42,241 nt of DNA from Spirochaetaceae bacterium (GCA_025358255.1 JANYKC010000035.1:1-42241), one strand, 5' to 3'. Shown: positions 16,556 to 25,385, counted from the stretch's first letter. The notes: generated by a model not told the origin, from the letters alone. A program made the numbers and translations.

Positions 16556-17551
16556 CTATCCCCTGCCCGCCCTTCTCCTGTCCAAAAGGACGGCGATGAT
16601 GATGATGGAGCCCTTGACCACCTGCTTGTAGAAGGCCTCGACGCCGAGGAGGTCCATGCCGTTGTTGATGACGCCGATGATCATGGCGCCGAGGACCATG
16701 CCCCATACGGTGCCGATGCCACCGGTGAAGCTCACGCCGCCTATGATGGCGCCAGCTATCGCGTCCAGCTCATACCCGGCTCCCAGGGCGGGCGCCGCCG
16801 ATTTCAGCCGCATCGAAAGGAGGGTCGCCCCAAGGCCGATGAGCCCGCCTTCCACCAGGTAGGCCCGTATCTTGATCTTCTTGGTGTTGATGCCCGCGGC
16901 GATCGCGGCGTCCTCGTTGCTCCCGACCGCATAGATGTACCTGCCGAGCGGACGCTTCCTCATCACGAAGTTCATGAGCACGACCACGGCCAGGAAGATG
17001 AGGACCGACCAGGGGATCAGGTTGCCCGAATCGATTGAGGCGGTGCCGAGGAAGTTGTAGGAATCCGGGAAGCTCCCCACCGGCATGCCGTGGGCGAAGA
17101 TGAGGGCCAGGCCACGCGCGATCGACATGGTCCCCATCGTGACGATGAAGGCGGGGATCTTGCCCTTGGCTACCGTCACGCCGTTGAAGAGGCCGAAAAG
17201 GACGCCGGTCAGGATGCCCACGACGATCCCGACGGGGGCGGGAAGTCCCAGGCCCTCCTTGCCCGTGGAGACCATGAGGCCCGCCATGATGCCGCACAAC
17301 GCGAACAGGGAGCCGATGGAGAGGTCGATGCAGTTCATGATGATGAGGACGCCGACCGCGACGGTCGCGATCCCGATGCAGGCCACCTGGCGGAGGATGG
17401 TGATGATGTTGCCGTAGGTCAGGAAATACGGCGTGGCGAAGGACATGAAGATCACGATGAGGATGAAACCGATCAGGATGCCGTAGTTGTTCAGGCTGTG
17501 TGTCGCGCCGAAGCTCCGCGCCTTCGTCCGGGCAGTGCTCATGAAACCCAT
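16556..17551 (-). CDS. Sugar ABC transporter permease (RbsC type)
   Basis: A 331-residue inner-membrane permease of the ribose/galactose/inositol uptake family, with about 8-10 hydrophobic helices. Recognisable blocks are NCIDLSIGSLFALCG (the typical DLSVG motif), GKIPAFIVTMGTM, and the family signature VEGGLIGLGATLLSMRL, then GAGYELDAIAGAIIGGVSFTGG. It starts 2 bases after the ATPase stop. ATG 17542 is an alternative start. It is a membrane partner for the ATPase and binding protein encoded just before it. Confidence 0.92.
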   Translation of the reverse strand: MGFMSTARTKARSFGATHSLNNYGILIGFILIVIFMSFATPYFLTYGNIITILRQVACIGIATVAVGVLIIMNCIDLSIGSLFALCGIMAGLMVSTGKEGLGLPAPVGIVVGILTGVLFGLFNGVTVAKGKIPAFIVTMGTMSIARGLALIFAHGMPVGSFPDSYNFLGTASIDSGNLIPWSVLIFLAVVVLMNFVMRKRPLGRYIYAVGSNEDAAIAAGINTKKIKIRAYLVEGGLIGLGATLLSMRLKSAAPALGAGYELDAIAGAIIGGVSFTGGIGTVWGMVLGAMIIGVINNGMDLLGVEAFYKQVVKGSIIIIAVLLDRRRAGRG

Positions 17552-17552
17552 T

Positions 17553-19064
17553 TCAAACCACCTCGCCTTCTGTCTTGCCTACCGCATATTGCATGATACG
17601 GTTCGAGTCCGCCTCGCCCCGGTCCAGCGTGCCCGTGATCCTTCCCTCATGCAGCACGATGATCCTGTCGCTCATGCCCTGCACCTCCGCCAGCTCCGAC
17701 GAGATCATGAGGATGGCCTTGCCCTGGACGGCCAGTTGCGACATGAGGTTGTGGATGTCGGCCTTCGTCTTCACGTCGATGCCGCGCGTGGGCTCGTCGA
17801 GGATGATCACGTCGGGATCGGCGTTGAGGACCCTTGCGATCACCACCTTCTGCTGGTTCCCTCCCGAGAGGTTCGCGCAGACCTGGCTGTCCGAGGCCGT
17901 CTTTATCTCAAGCTTATCGATATATTCGGTCGAGTACTTTTTTTCCAGTTTCCGCCTGATGAAGCCGTTCCTGACGCATTTCCGGAGCGCGGACATGAGT
18001 ATGTTGTCCCGTACGCTGAGCTTGAGGGCGACGCCATTCCTTTTGCGGTCCTCGGGAACCATGATGATCCCCTTGCCGATCGCGTCGCCGGGCATCTTGT
18101 TCACGATCCTTTTCCCGTAGAGGAATATCTCGCCCGCATCGAGCCGCCTCGTGCCCATGATGGCCTCGACGATCTCGGTCCTGCCTGCGCCCATGAGGCC
18201 CGCCAGCCCCAGGATCTCGCCCCGCTTCAGCGCGAAGCTTATGCCCTCGAATTCCCCTTTGCGCGATAGTCCCTTGACCTCGAAAACGACCTCCCCGATC
18301 TTGGCTTCCTGCTTCGGGAACATGGCCGATATGTCCCGATCCACCATCATCCGGATGAGCCCGCCCTCGTCCATGTTGGACACGAGGTCCGAAGCCACGA
18401 ACTTGCCGTCGCGGAGGACCGTCACCCGGTCGCAGACCCCGAATATCTCCTCCATCTTGTGGGAGATGAAGACGATGGATTTCCCCTCGGCCCTCAAGGC
18501 CGAGACGGTATCAAGCAGCTTCGCTATCTCGGTGTCGCTCAAGGCGGAGGTGGGCTCGTCCATGATGATGATCCTGGCGTTGTAGGAGACCGCCTTCACT
18601 ATCTCGACCAGCTGCTGCTTGGCCACGGTCAGGTCGCGCACGAAGATCCTCGGGCTCACGTCGAGGCCCATGCCGGTGAGCAAGGCCTCGGAGTCCCGCA
18701 GCATTTTCCGGTAATCGATCGACCCTGTCCTCGTCTTCGGCTCCCGGCCGAGGAAGATGTTCTCCATGACGGTCATGTGCTTGACCTGGTTGAATTCCTG
18801 GAAGATCATGCAGATCCCGGCCGCCTGGGTGTCCGATACCGAGCGGAACCGCGCGGGTTTCCCGTCGAAGACGATCTCCCCGCCGTTCGGGGAATAGAGG
18901 CCGACCAGGACCTTCATGAGCGTCGATTTCCCGGCTCCGTTCTCGCCCACTACGGCATGGACCTCGCCGCGACGCAGGGTCAGCGATACGTCGTCCAGGG
19001 CATGGACCCCCTGGAACCGCATGTCGATATGCTTCATCTCGAGGACGATCTCAGGCTCTGTCAT
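17553..19064 (-). CDS. Sugar ABC transporter ATPase, two-domain (RbsA/MglA type)
   Basis: A 503-residue protein with two ABC domains in tandem, as in RbsA and MglA. The first has Walker A GENGAGKST, a signature region degenerate as usual (LTVAKQQLVEIVKA) and Walker B IIIMDEPTSAL. The second has the characteristic altered Walker A GLMGAGRTE, signature LSGGNQQKVVIARVL and Walker B VIILDEPTRGID. It would energise sugar import through the RbsC-type permease. A hairpin between the binding-protein gene and this gene may lower its expression relative to the binding protein. Confidence 0.94.
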   Translation of the reverse strand: MTEPEIVLEMKHIDMRFQGVHALDDVSLTLRRGEVHAVVGENGAGKSTLMKVLVGLYSPNGGEIVFDGKPARFRSVSDTQAAGICMIFQEFNQVKHMTVMENIFLGREPKTRTGSIDYRKMLRDSEALLTGMGLDVSPRIFVRDLTVAKQQLVEIVKAVSYNARIIIMDEPTSALSDTEIAKLLDTVSALRAEGKSIVFISHKMEEIFGVCDRVTVLRDGKFVASDLVSNMDEGGLIRMMVDRDISAMFPKQEAKIGEVVFEVKGLSRKGEFEGISFALKRGEILGLAGLMGAGRTEIVEAIMGTRRLDAGEIFLYGKRIVNKMPGDAIGKGIIMVPEDRKRNGVALKLSVRDNILMSALRKCVRNGFIRRKLEKKYSTEYIDKLEIKTASDSQVCANLSGGNQQKVVIARVLNADPDVIILDEPTRGIDVKTKADIHNLMSQLAVQGKAILMISSELAEVQGMSDRIIVLHEGRITGTLDRGEADSNRIMQYAVGKTEGEVV

Positions 19065-19107
19065 CTCGCCGGCCCCTCATGGTCGCCGCGCGCGGTCCCG
19101 GACAGGA

Positions 19108-19123
19108 AGGCGGCTGGCCGCCT
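19108..19123 (-). other. Intercistronic stem-loop after the binding-protein gene
   Basis: AGGCGG-CTGG-CCGCCT forms a perfect 6-bp GC stem with a 4-base loop, 28 bases past the stop of the binding-protein gene and before the ATPase gene. There is no T-run. Hairpins in this position in sugar ABC operons commonly keep the binding-protein mRNA more abundant than the rest; here this is an inference. Confidence 0.45.
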
Positions 19124-19151
19124 CCCGGATCCGGGCGATGCGCACGGGAAA

Positions 19152-20117
19152 CTAGAAATACTTCTTTGCCAATGCGTCGCGGTCCTTGGCCAGGGTCATG
19201 TAATGGTCGAGGTTGGCCTTCGTGCAGACCTCATACGGGAGGTAGAAGTCGGCGACCTTCTTGCCGTTGATCGCGTCCACCGCGAGGCGGACCACGTTCG
19301 AGCCCTGTCCCACGCCGTCCTGCCAGATCGAGTTGTCGACGATGCCGTCCTTGATGTAACCCATGACCAGTGGATCGCAGTCCATTCCGGCAAGGATTAT
19401 CTTGCCGGCCATGTTGGCGTTCTTGATCGCGGTGACCACGCCGATGAGCTGGCAGTCGGCCATGCAGGCGATCGCGTCGATCTTCTTGCCCGTCTGCAGC
19501 CAGTTCTCGACGAGCTTCATCGACTCGTCCCCTGACCAGTTGCCGGTGTCGTGCACGACGAGGGTCACGCCTTTATGCTCCTTGAGCGACTTCGCATAGC
19601 CCTCCGAGCGCCCGATCTGCGCGGAATGCCCGAGCACCGCGTCGACATAGGCGACCTTGCCCTTCTCCCCGACCACGCTGATGATGCGGTTCATCTGGAG
19701 GTAGCCGGACTGCACGTCATCGGAGCCGACATGGGCCGTCACCTTCTTGCTCGTGGTGATCGTGTTCACCGTGAAGACCGGTATCTTCGCGGCCGCCGCC
19801 GCGTCCACGGCAGTGGCGCCCTGGACCTTGTCCACGGGGTTTATGATGATGGCGTCGACCTTCTTGGCGATGAAGGTCTCGACCTGCGACAGCTGCTTCG
19901 CCGCGTCGTCATCGGCGAAAACGACATCGAGCTTCACGTTGGGGGCGTTCTTCTTCTGCCACTCCCACATGCCTGAAGTGATGTACTGGACGAATCCGCT
20001 CTGGTTCCCCTGCATGGTGATGCCGATGACAACCTGCTTGGGGGCGGCGAAAGCCAGTCCCCCGCACATGACCAGGACGATTCCCAAGACCGCTCCGCTA
20101 CGAATCCACTTTGACAT
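19152..20117 (-). CDS. Periplasmic sugar-binding protein (RbsB-like, Peripla_BP_4)
   Basis: A 321-residue substrate-binding protein with a signal peptide (MSKWIRSGAVLGIVLVMCGG, cleavage near AFA-A at about 24). It then begins KQVVIGITMQGNQSGF, the usual first strand of the RbsB group. Later blocks KKVDAIIINPVDKVQG and CMADCQLIGVVTAIKNAN are typical of the hinge and ligand regions. Start ATG 20117 follows AGGAGG at about 20130. It supplies sugar to the RbsC/RbsA-type transporter. The Cys in VMC could hint at a lipoprotein, but Met before it is a poor lipobox. The ligand is not evident. Confidence 0.92.
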   Translation of the reverse strand: MSKWIRSGAVLGIVLVMCGGLAFAAPKQVVIGITMQGNQSGFVQYITSGMWEWQKKNAPNVKLDVVFADDDAAKQLSQVETFIAKKVDAIIINPVDKVQGATAVDAAAAAKIPVFTVNTITTSKKVTAHVGSDDVQSGYLQMNRIISVVGEKGKVAYVDAVLGHSAQIGRSEGYAKSLKEHKGVTLVVHDTGNWSGDESMKLVENWLQTGKKIDAIACMADCQLIGVVTAIKNANMAGKIILAGMDCDPLVMGYIKDGIVDNSIWQDGVGQGSNVVRLAVDAINGKKVADFYLPYEVCTKANLDHYMTLAKDRDALAKKYF

Positions 20118-20254
20118 TTTCCTGCCTCCTTGATATTCCGCTTTCCTTTCCTGGAACCGTAAATCCTCGACATGAAAAGACCTGATCCAAGAATTCCGCC
20201 CCTTCCTCCTTCGGCTTCGCGCCTGTGCGCCCGGCATCATTTTCGCATTCAGCG

Positions 20255-21331
20255 TCATTTCTTCGTGACGGCCCCTCCCCGGAAGCCCGCGAGTTCTATC
20301 TCCCGGCGCGACCGCGCCGATTCCTGGATGGCCAGGTCCATCCGCAGGACGTCACGGCCGCGTTCGGCGCTCAGCGCCGCCTCCTCGGAACCTATCACCG
20401 CAGAGACGAAATTTGCCGTCGATCCCCTGAAACCGGCCGCCCAGTCGGAATCCACGTCGGCGAACTCGGTCCAGCGGTCGTCGCGGAAGAGCCGTACCGG
20501 CGCGCCGCCCATGACCTTCCCCGTGCAGCGGGTAACCATGAGGATGCCCTCGCTGCCCGTGACCTCGAACCATTCGTCGTTGGCGTAGTAGTCCGAGGGC
20601 ACATGGAGGGAGGTGCCGTGCGAGTAGTCGCAGGAGCCGTACTTTGGAGCTCCCTTGTATTTCCACAAGATCTCCGCCGGGCAATCCACCGTGCCGTCCA
20701 CCGAGTCGATCCAGGCAAGGACCCTCTCCACCTCTCCCATGAGGTACCAGGCGACCGACCACATGTGGTGTCCATGGTCGAAGGTCTGCATCCCGAAACC
20801 GCGCCGATGCTCGTCCTTCCGCCAATCCCAGGCGGAAGCGGGCACATCCCAGCCTCCGCTCGAACCGGAGACGAACTTGATCCGCATGCTCGTGGGCTCG
20901 CCGATTCTCCCTTCATCGATAATGTCCTTTGCAAGGACCAGGGGCGGATAAAAGACATAATTCTCGAAAAGCTTGAAAACCTTCCCTCCGGACGCGGCAG
21001 CCGCCACCATCCGGTCCGCGCTGTCCATGTCCACGGTCATGGGTTTCTGGACGCTTACGTGCTTCCCTGCCGCCAAGGCGTCAAGGGCCATGGCCTCGTG
21101 GAAACGCTGGGGCGTGATGATATCCACCGCATCCACCCTGGGGTCAGCGAACATTGCCTTAATGTCCGTATAGCATGCCTCTGCTCCCCATTGGCTGGCC
21201 TTTGCCCTGGCCCTCGCCGGGTCGGAATCGCAGACAGCCGTCACCCTGGCCCTTGGGTCGGCCCGATACCCGGCGGCATGGAGATCCGAGATACGGCCGC
21301 AGCCGATGATGCCGATCCTCACTGTATCCAT
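20255..21331 (-). CDS. Gfo/Idh/MocA-family oxidoreductase 1
   Basis: A 358-residue sugar-type dehydrogenase and first gene of the LacI-controlled operon. Motifs: RIGIIGCGRISDLHAAGY at the N-terminus, HVSVQKPMTVDMD where the usual Glu of EKP is Gln (QKP), and FGMQTFDHGHHMWSVAWYL in the second domain. The Lys remains, so activity is still possible, but the E-to-Q change is worth noting. Start ATG 21331 is the family-like choice; the frame opens 8 codons earlier. The promoter and operator lie just upstream. The substrate is probably an oxidised or cyclic sugar brought in by the adjacent ABC system. Confidence 0.88.
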   Translation of the reverse strand: MDTVRIGIIGCGRISDLHAAGYRADPRARVTAVCDSDPARARAKASQWGAEACYTDIKAMFADPRVDAVDIITPQRFHEAMALDALAAGKHVSVQKPMTVDMDSADRMVAAAASGGKVFKLFENYVFYPPLVLAKDIIDEGRIGEPTSMRIKFVSGSSGGWDVPASAWDWRKDEHRRGFGMQTFDHGHHMWSVAWYLMGEVERVLAWIDSVDGTVDCPAEILWKYKGAPKYGSCDYSHGTSLHVPSDYYANDEWFEVTGSEGILMVTRCTGKVMGGAPVRLFRDDRWTEFADVDSDWAAGFRGSTANFVSAVIGSEEAALSAERGRDVLRMDLAIQESARSRREIELAGFRGGAVTKK

Positions 21332-21370
21332 TGCTACACGCCCCACATCCAGCAATTTGACGGAATAACA

Positions 21371-21413
21371 TTATCGTTAACGTAATTATTGATGGCTCTT
21401 CCATTTTTGTCAA
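21371..21413 (-). promoter_or_regulatory. Promoter and LacI-type operator of the catabolic operon
   Basis: On the minus strand, TTGACA (21413-21408) is followed after exactly 17 bp by AATAAT (21390-21385). Just downstream, about where transcription would start, lies the even palindrome CGTTAACG (21375-21382) with flanking A/T-rich bases. LacI-family operators are palindromes of this sort with CG steps around the centre. The divergent gene on the other side is a LacI-family repressor, so repression by blocking the start site is likely. Confidence 0.75.
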
Positions 21414-21444
21414 GTTTTTTTTATACTTCCTCCATGAGGAAGCA

Positions 21445-22443
21445 ATGAAGGGATACATCACGCTGCGCGACATCGCCGAAAAGGCCGGGGTATCCGTCAA
21501 CAGCGTGAGCAGGGCCCTCAAGGACCGCGACGACATCGGCGACGAGACCAAGGCCAGGATCAAGGCGATCGCGGCCGACCTTGGTTACATCCCCCACGCG
21601 GCGGCCTCGAACCTCCGCTCCGGCACCTCCAAGTCGATCGGGGTGATCGTCACCCACATCGACAACGCCTTCTTCTCGGGCATCCTCCAGGGCGTGACCG
21701 ATTGCGTCTCCGAGAGGGGCTACACCGTCCTCATCCTTTCGTCGAACGAGGAGATCGAGGTCGAGCGCCGGGCGATCACCTTGCTCTCGTCCTACCGCGT
21801 ATCAGGGATGCTTGTCGTCCCGGCCAGCAACCTGAAAAGCAGGTTCGACTACGCTTCCATCCAGACGCCCCACATCGCCATAGTCAGGCCGTGCCGCATC
21901 CATTCAGACGTCCACTTCATCCTGGATTCGCACCGCTCGGGGGAGCTTGTCGCGGATCGCTTCGCCTCCATGGGCAGGAAAAGGCTCGCCTACCTGGGCT
22001 TCGACATGCCGGTGTCCTGCACGACGGAAAGGCTCAAGGGCTTTGCGGAGAGGATCAGGAAAAGAGGCCTGGCGCTGGACGCCCGGCGCGTGCGAGCCTG
22101 CGGATCCACAGCGGAGGACGCCTTCGCGGCAATGGTGCGCTGGATCGATGAGGGATTCGACGCCGACGCCCTCTTCGTCTGCAATGACGCGATGGCCTTC
22201 GGCGTGCTCAGGGCCTTGGCGGACAAAGGCATCCGCGTGCCCAAGGACGTCTCGGTGGTCGGCCACGACGACATCGAGGTGGCGCAGTCCTTCATCCCGC
22301 GGCTCACCACGGTCCTCGTGCCGAAGTACCGTCTAGGCTACGAAAGCGCGCGCGCCCTGCTCGACATCATCGAACCGGGCAGGGAGTCCCATCTCCCCCA
22401 GCACGTCGTCTACGACCCCGAACTCGTGGTCCGCGAGACCTGA
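21445..22443 (+). CDS. LacI-family transcriptional regulator
   Basis: A 332-residue LacI/GalR regulator. The DNA-binding headpiece is very clear: ITLRDIAEKAGVSVNSVSRA (5-24), then the hinge helix HAAASNLRSGTSKSIGVIV. The rest is a periplasmic-binding-protein-like sugar sensor (IDNAFFSGILQGV; FVCNDAMAFGVLRAL; SVVGHDDIEVAQSF). A ligand of the adjacent ABC transporter or a pathway intermediate is the likely inducer. It is divergent from the 11-gene operon and the shared intergenic region holds a CGTTAACG operator. Start ATG 21445 follows GAGGAAG. Confidence 0.93.
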   Translation: MKGYITLRDIAEKAGVSVNSVSRALKDRDDIGDETKARIKAIAADLGYIPHAAASNLRSGTSKSIGVIVTHIDNAFFSGILQGVTDCVSERGYTVLILSSNEEIEVERRAITLLSSYRVSGMLVVPASNLKSRFDYASIQTPHIAIVRPCRIHSDVHFILDSHRSGELVADRFASMGRKRLAYLGFDMPVSCTTERLKGFAERIRKRGLALDARRVRACGSTAEDAFAAMVRWIDEGFDADALFVCNDAMAFGVLRALADKGIRVPKDVSVVGHDDIEVAQSFIPRLTTVLVPKYRLGYESARALLDIIEPGRESHLPQHVVYDPELVVRET

Positions 22444-22447
22444 GGGC

Positions 22448-23723
22448 TCACTTCCCCGTGAGGAAGGCCTCCGGGTTGTCGTGGCCGAAAAGGCGCTTCC
22501 ATTCGTCGCTCAGCCCCGAGGCCGCGTAATGGCGGTAGTAGTCCGCGTAGGAACGCACCTTCGTCAGGCTCACCACGAAATCGCTCCCGAACATGATCCG
22601 GCTTGCCACAAGGTCGCGCATCGCGGCGGGCAGGCGTCCGAGCAGCTCCGACAGATGCGCGTAATAGGACGGATCGCAGCCGTTGAAGGATATGTCCGTG
22701 TAGACGCGGGGGTACTCGTCCATGAAGCGGATGATGGTCTGTGTCCACTCGGTGGACTGGAGAAGCACCTCCCGCAAGGACCGGGCCTTTCCCCTTCCCA
22801 CAGGGCGCGAATACTGCGTCCCGAAGTGGGCGAAATCCAGGGTCAGGCCAGGGTAGGAAGCCAGGACGCCTTCCCATCGCGCCGGCGCGGCGTAGGACCA
22901 GGCCTCCTCGAGGGGGATGACGCGGAAGCCCTGGTCGTCGCAATGGGTAGTGATGGGGATCCCGCGTTTCTCGCAGAACTCGTACAGGATCCTGACCTTC
23001 TCGAGTTCCCCGCCGTCCTCCGGCCAGGGATCGAAGCCCAGGGGCGGATAGACCTTCACGCCGGCGAAGCGCAGGGGAAGGGCATCGGGTGAAGCCTCGT
23101 CGAAGCCGTCCATGGCGAGGAAGGCATCCCGCTGCGGCCGTCCGCCCGCGGCGGTATCCGGCGAACGAGGATTCCAGCAGGCGGGCCAGCGATTCCAGGT
23201 CATGGTTCACGGTGTTGACCCCGAGGAAGGGTCGGACCTCGAGGAAGCCCTCCGGCCGCGCCTTCCGGTAATCCCTGATGCCGGCCAGGATCTCGCGGAC
23301 CTGGACCGCCACGGGCTTGGGCGGAGGCCGGTCCTAGTAGCAATCCGAGGGCGGGGATGCCATCATCCCGAAATCCATCACAAGTGGTACGATCACCAGA
23401 TGGTCGAAACGGAGGCGTCCCAGCGACAGCTCCCCTCCCGCAAGCAGGGGCGGCGGGTCGCCATCCTTGGCGTACCGTCCCGCCAGGTCGTCCTCCATGA
23501 GGGCATAGATGGACCCCACGTCGTTCTCCATCACCGAGAGCATGTTCCGCATCCGCTCGCCGCCCTTGAGGAAGAGGGCGTCGTCAAGGTAGTCCGGGGA
23601 GGTGGCCTGGGCATAGAGGTTCTCCAGCCGCCGGCTCCTCACCGTGTCGATGAAGGCCGGGAAATTCGGATGCGAGAGCGTCAGGGCATGGAAATGCGAA
23701 TCATAGAAAGTCATGCCCTCCAT
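22448..23723 (-). pseudogene. Amidohydrolase-family metal hydrolase, broken by an in-frame TAG and a frameshift
   Basis: The reading starts at MTFYDSHFHALT (ATG 23714, overlapping the upstream transporter stop; ATG 23723 is also possible) and has the HxH metal motif. After SDCY it hits TAG at 23336-23334, then continues in the same frame with plausible sequence (VAVQVREILAGIRDYRKAR ... LESSFAGYRR). A one-base frame change between about 23130 and 23170 is then needed to reach RDAFLAMDGFDEASPDALP. The frame carries on through FAGVKVYPPLGFDPWP, ITTHCDDQG, LDFAHFG and IMFGSDF to the stop at 22448. The metal motifs HxH, THC, AH and GSD are all present, so the loss looks recent. It is the last gene of the PdxR operon. 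Confidence 0.8.
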
Positions 23724-24622
23724 TTTCTCCCCCCGCTGTAGTTGGTCGCCCACACGCCGCCGATGATCATCGCCGCGCCGGCGAGCTGGAGGGGGCCGGC
23801 GAATTCCCCGCGGAAGAGGACGCCGGCCGCCAGGGCGACAAGGGTGGTCAAGGTGCCGAACACCGCGGACTGCGAGGCCTTGAGCTTCTGGAGGGTCAGG
23901 TTCACGAGGAAGAAGGCGACCACGGAGGAGAGGACACCGAGGTAGGCGACCGCCATCCAGGCGGAGGGCGTGGCCCGCGCGAGGATGCCTTCCGTGCCCT
24001 TTGCCAGGCGGGCTCCGAGGGCGAGGATGCCGAAGGACACCGCTCCGGACACCATCATCGCGAAGGTGGTCTCCGCAGGGCTGTAGCTGGAGCTGGCCCG
24101 GCGGGAGTAGATGTTGTAGAAGGCCGCGCTCACGACGGCGCCCACGATGAGGAGGATGCCAAGGAGGCTGTCCGCCCGGTGGCCGGCGCCTCCGCCGGAC
24201 CCCGCGAGGACGATGAGGGCCACTCCCGCCACCGACAGGACGAGGCCGGCGACCTGGCGCGGCGCGAGCTTTTCCTTGAGCATCGGCACGGACAGCGCGG
24301 CCACCGCCGCGGGCAAGGCGCCCAGGATGAGCCCTGCCGTACTCGACGCGGTTTCGCGCAGGCCGAAGGTCTCGCAGGCGAAGTAGAGGAGGGGCTGGAA
24401 GAGGCAGAGGAGGACGAGGGTCCCGAAGGGCTTGCCGCGGTAGGAAAGGCGCAGGAACCCGAGGCGAGCGAGGACGGAGAGGACAAGGCTGGCCAGGGTG
24501 AAGCGGAGGAAGAGGAGCTCGAAAGGCGTCCATGCCTCGAGCGCGCCTTTCGTGACAAGGAAGGAGAAGCCGAAAATGGAGGACCAGGCGGCCCCGGCGA
24601 AATAGATCTTCCAATTATTCAT
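23711..24622 (-). CDS. EamA/DMT-family transporter
   Basis: A 303-residue inner-membrane protein with ten hydrophobic segments in two EamA repeats. The first repeat starts IYFAGAAWSSIFGFSFLVTK and the second LLGILLIVGAVVSAAFYNIYSRR. Members export amino acids, nucleotides or other metabolites. The N-terminus overlaps the upstream gene by 8 bases and the C-terminus overlaps the amidohydrolase start, so all are translated together. Position behind a MocR-type, B6-linked regulator raises the possibility that it carries a vitamin B6 compound or amine; nothing in the sequence proves that. Confidence 0.9.
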   Translation of the reverse strand: MNNWKIYFAGAAWSSIFGFSFLVTKGALEAWTPFELLFLRFTLASLVLSVLARLGFLRLSYRGKPFGTLVLLCLFQPLLYFACETFGLRETASSTAGLILGALPAAVAALSVPMLKEKLAPRQVAGLVLSVAGVALIVLAGSGGGAGHRADSLLGILLIVGAVVSAAFYNIYSRRASSSYSPAETTFAMMVSGAVSFGILALGARLAKGTEGILARATPSAWMAVAYLGVLSSVVAFFLVNLTLQKLKASQSAVFGTLTTLVALAAGVLFRGEFAGPLQLAGAAMIIGGVWATNYSGGRKWRA

Positions 24623-25385
24623 GTTTTGCTTTCCCTTCGCTTATTCGTTTCGCGGCCCCTGGCCCGGTGTCCTTGCCTTCATAGGCCTTATGCCGTCCCG
24701 ACTTCCCCGTCTCGCGGATCAAACCGGCCCTGGCGTAGCTGTAGAGGATCTTGCGCGCCCGGTCAGCGTCGATGCCCAGGGCCTTCCCGAGGCTCGCCGA
24801 GGTCCATGGCGCCTCGAGGCCGCGTGGGATCAGGGCGAGCCAGTCGGACCGTCCTTTCATGCAACGGGACTCGAGGACCTCCTCGAGGGCGCGCTCGATG
24901 ATGCGGTCCCCCCGGCGCCGCCATGAACCCGTGCCGTCACGGCATCGGATCTCGCGGCAGCCGACGAGGAGGACTTCGATGGTCACGTTCCTGGCCCCTA
25001 TGAGGGAAGGGGCCCTCACGAGCTCGTCGAAGACCGAGTAGAAGTCACCGCGCTTCGGGCTTTTCCTTTCGGAGAGGAGCTCTCCCGTCTCGGGGGAGAC
25101 GCGGGAGATGACCGTCCTCGCGCATACGGGGTGCACGACGCGGACTCGATGCCCTTTCGCGAGGGCGAGGACCTTCGAAGCGATCTTGTCCAGGCGCCGG
25201 GTCTGGATCTCGACCACCTCGTCCCCCTTGGGGAGGCGGCGGATGAGGTCGACGATCCGGCCTTCCAGCGGCACTTCGAAACAGTCCTCGGGCCCTGCGT
25301 AGTGCCGCTTGAGCGAGGCATGGAGGGCGCTTTCCGCGTAGACGCCGATGCCCTCGAAGGCCTCTTCCGCCGCGTCGTCGGTCAT
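24615..25385 (-). CDS. Conserved-looking unknown protein with nuclease-like motifs and C-terminal winged helix
   Basis: A 256-residue protein that overlaps the regulator gene upstream (ATGA at 25385-25382) and the EamA gene downstream by 8 bases. I do not recognise a named family. The N-terminal half has E18...D46...E59-I-Q61 spaced like a PD-(D/E)xK nuclease core (IVDLIRRLPKGDEVVEIQT), followed by VRVVHPVCARTVISRV and a charged SERKSPKRGD block. The C-terminal part (about 185-245) reads like a winged helix: SLGKALGIDADRARKILYSY. A role in DNA or RNA processing or transcription is possible but unproven. Codon use and composition match its neighbours. Confidence 0.75.
   Translation of the reverse strand: MTDDAAEEAFEGIGVYAESALHASLKRHYAGPEDCFEVPLEGRIVDLIRRLPKGDEVVEIQTRRLDKIASKVLALAKGHRVRVVHPVCARTVISRVSPETGELLSERKSPKRGDFYSVFDELVRAPSLIGARNVTIEVLLVGCREIRCRDGTGSWRRRGDRIIERALEEVLESRCMKGRSDWLALIPRGLEAPWTSASLGKALGIDADRARKILYSYARAGLIRETGKSGRHKAYEGKDTGPGAAKRISEGKAKHE

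Noticed and set aside
20225..21385. Plus-strand open frame of 386 codons
   Set aside because: Antisense to the first Gfo/Idh/MocA gene and would run over its promoter and operator.
23334..23336. TAG in the amidohydrolase read as pyrrolysine
   Set aside because: The same gene also has a frameshift, and TAG ends several intact genes here, so decay is the simpler reading.
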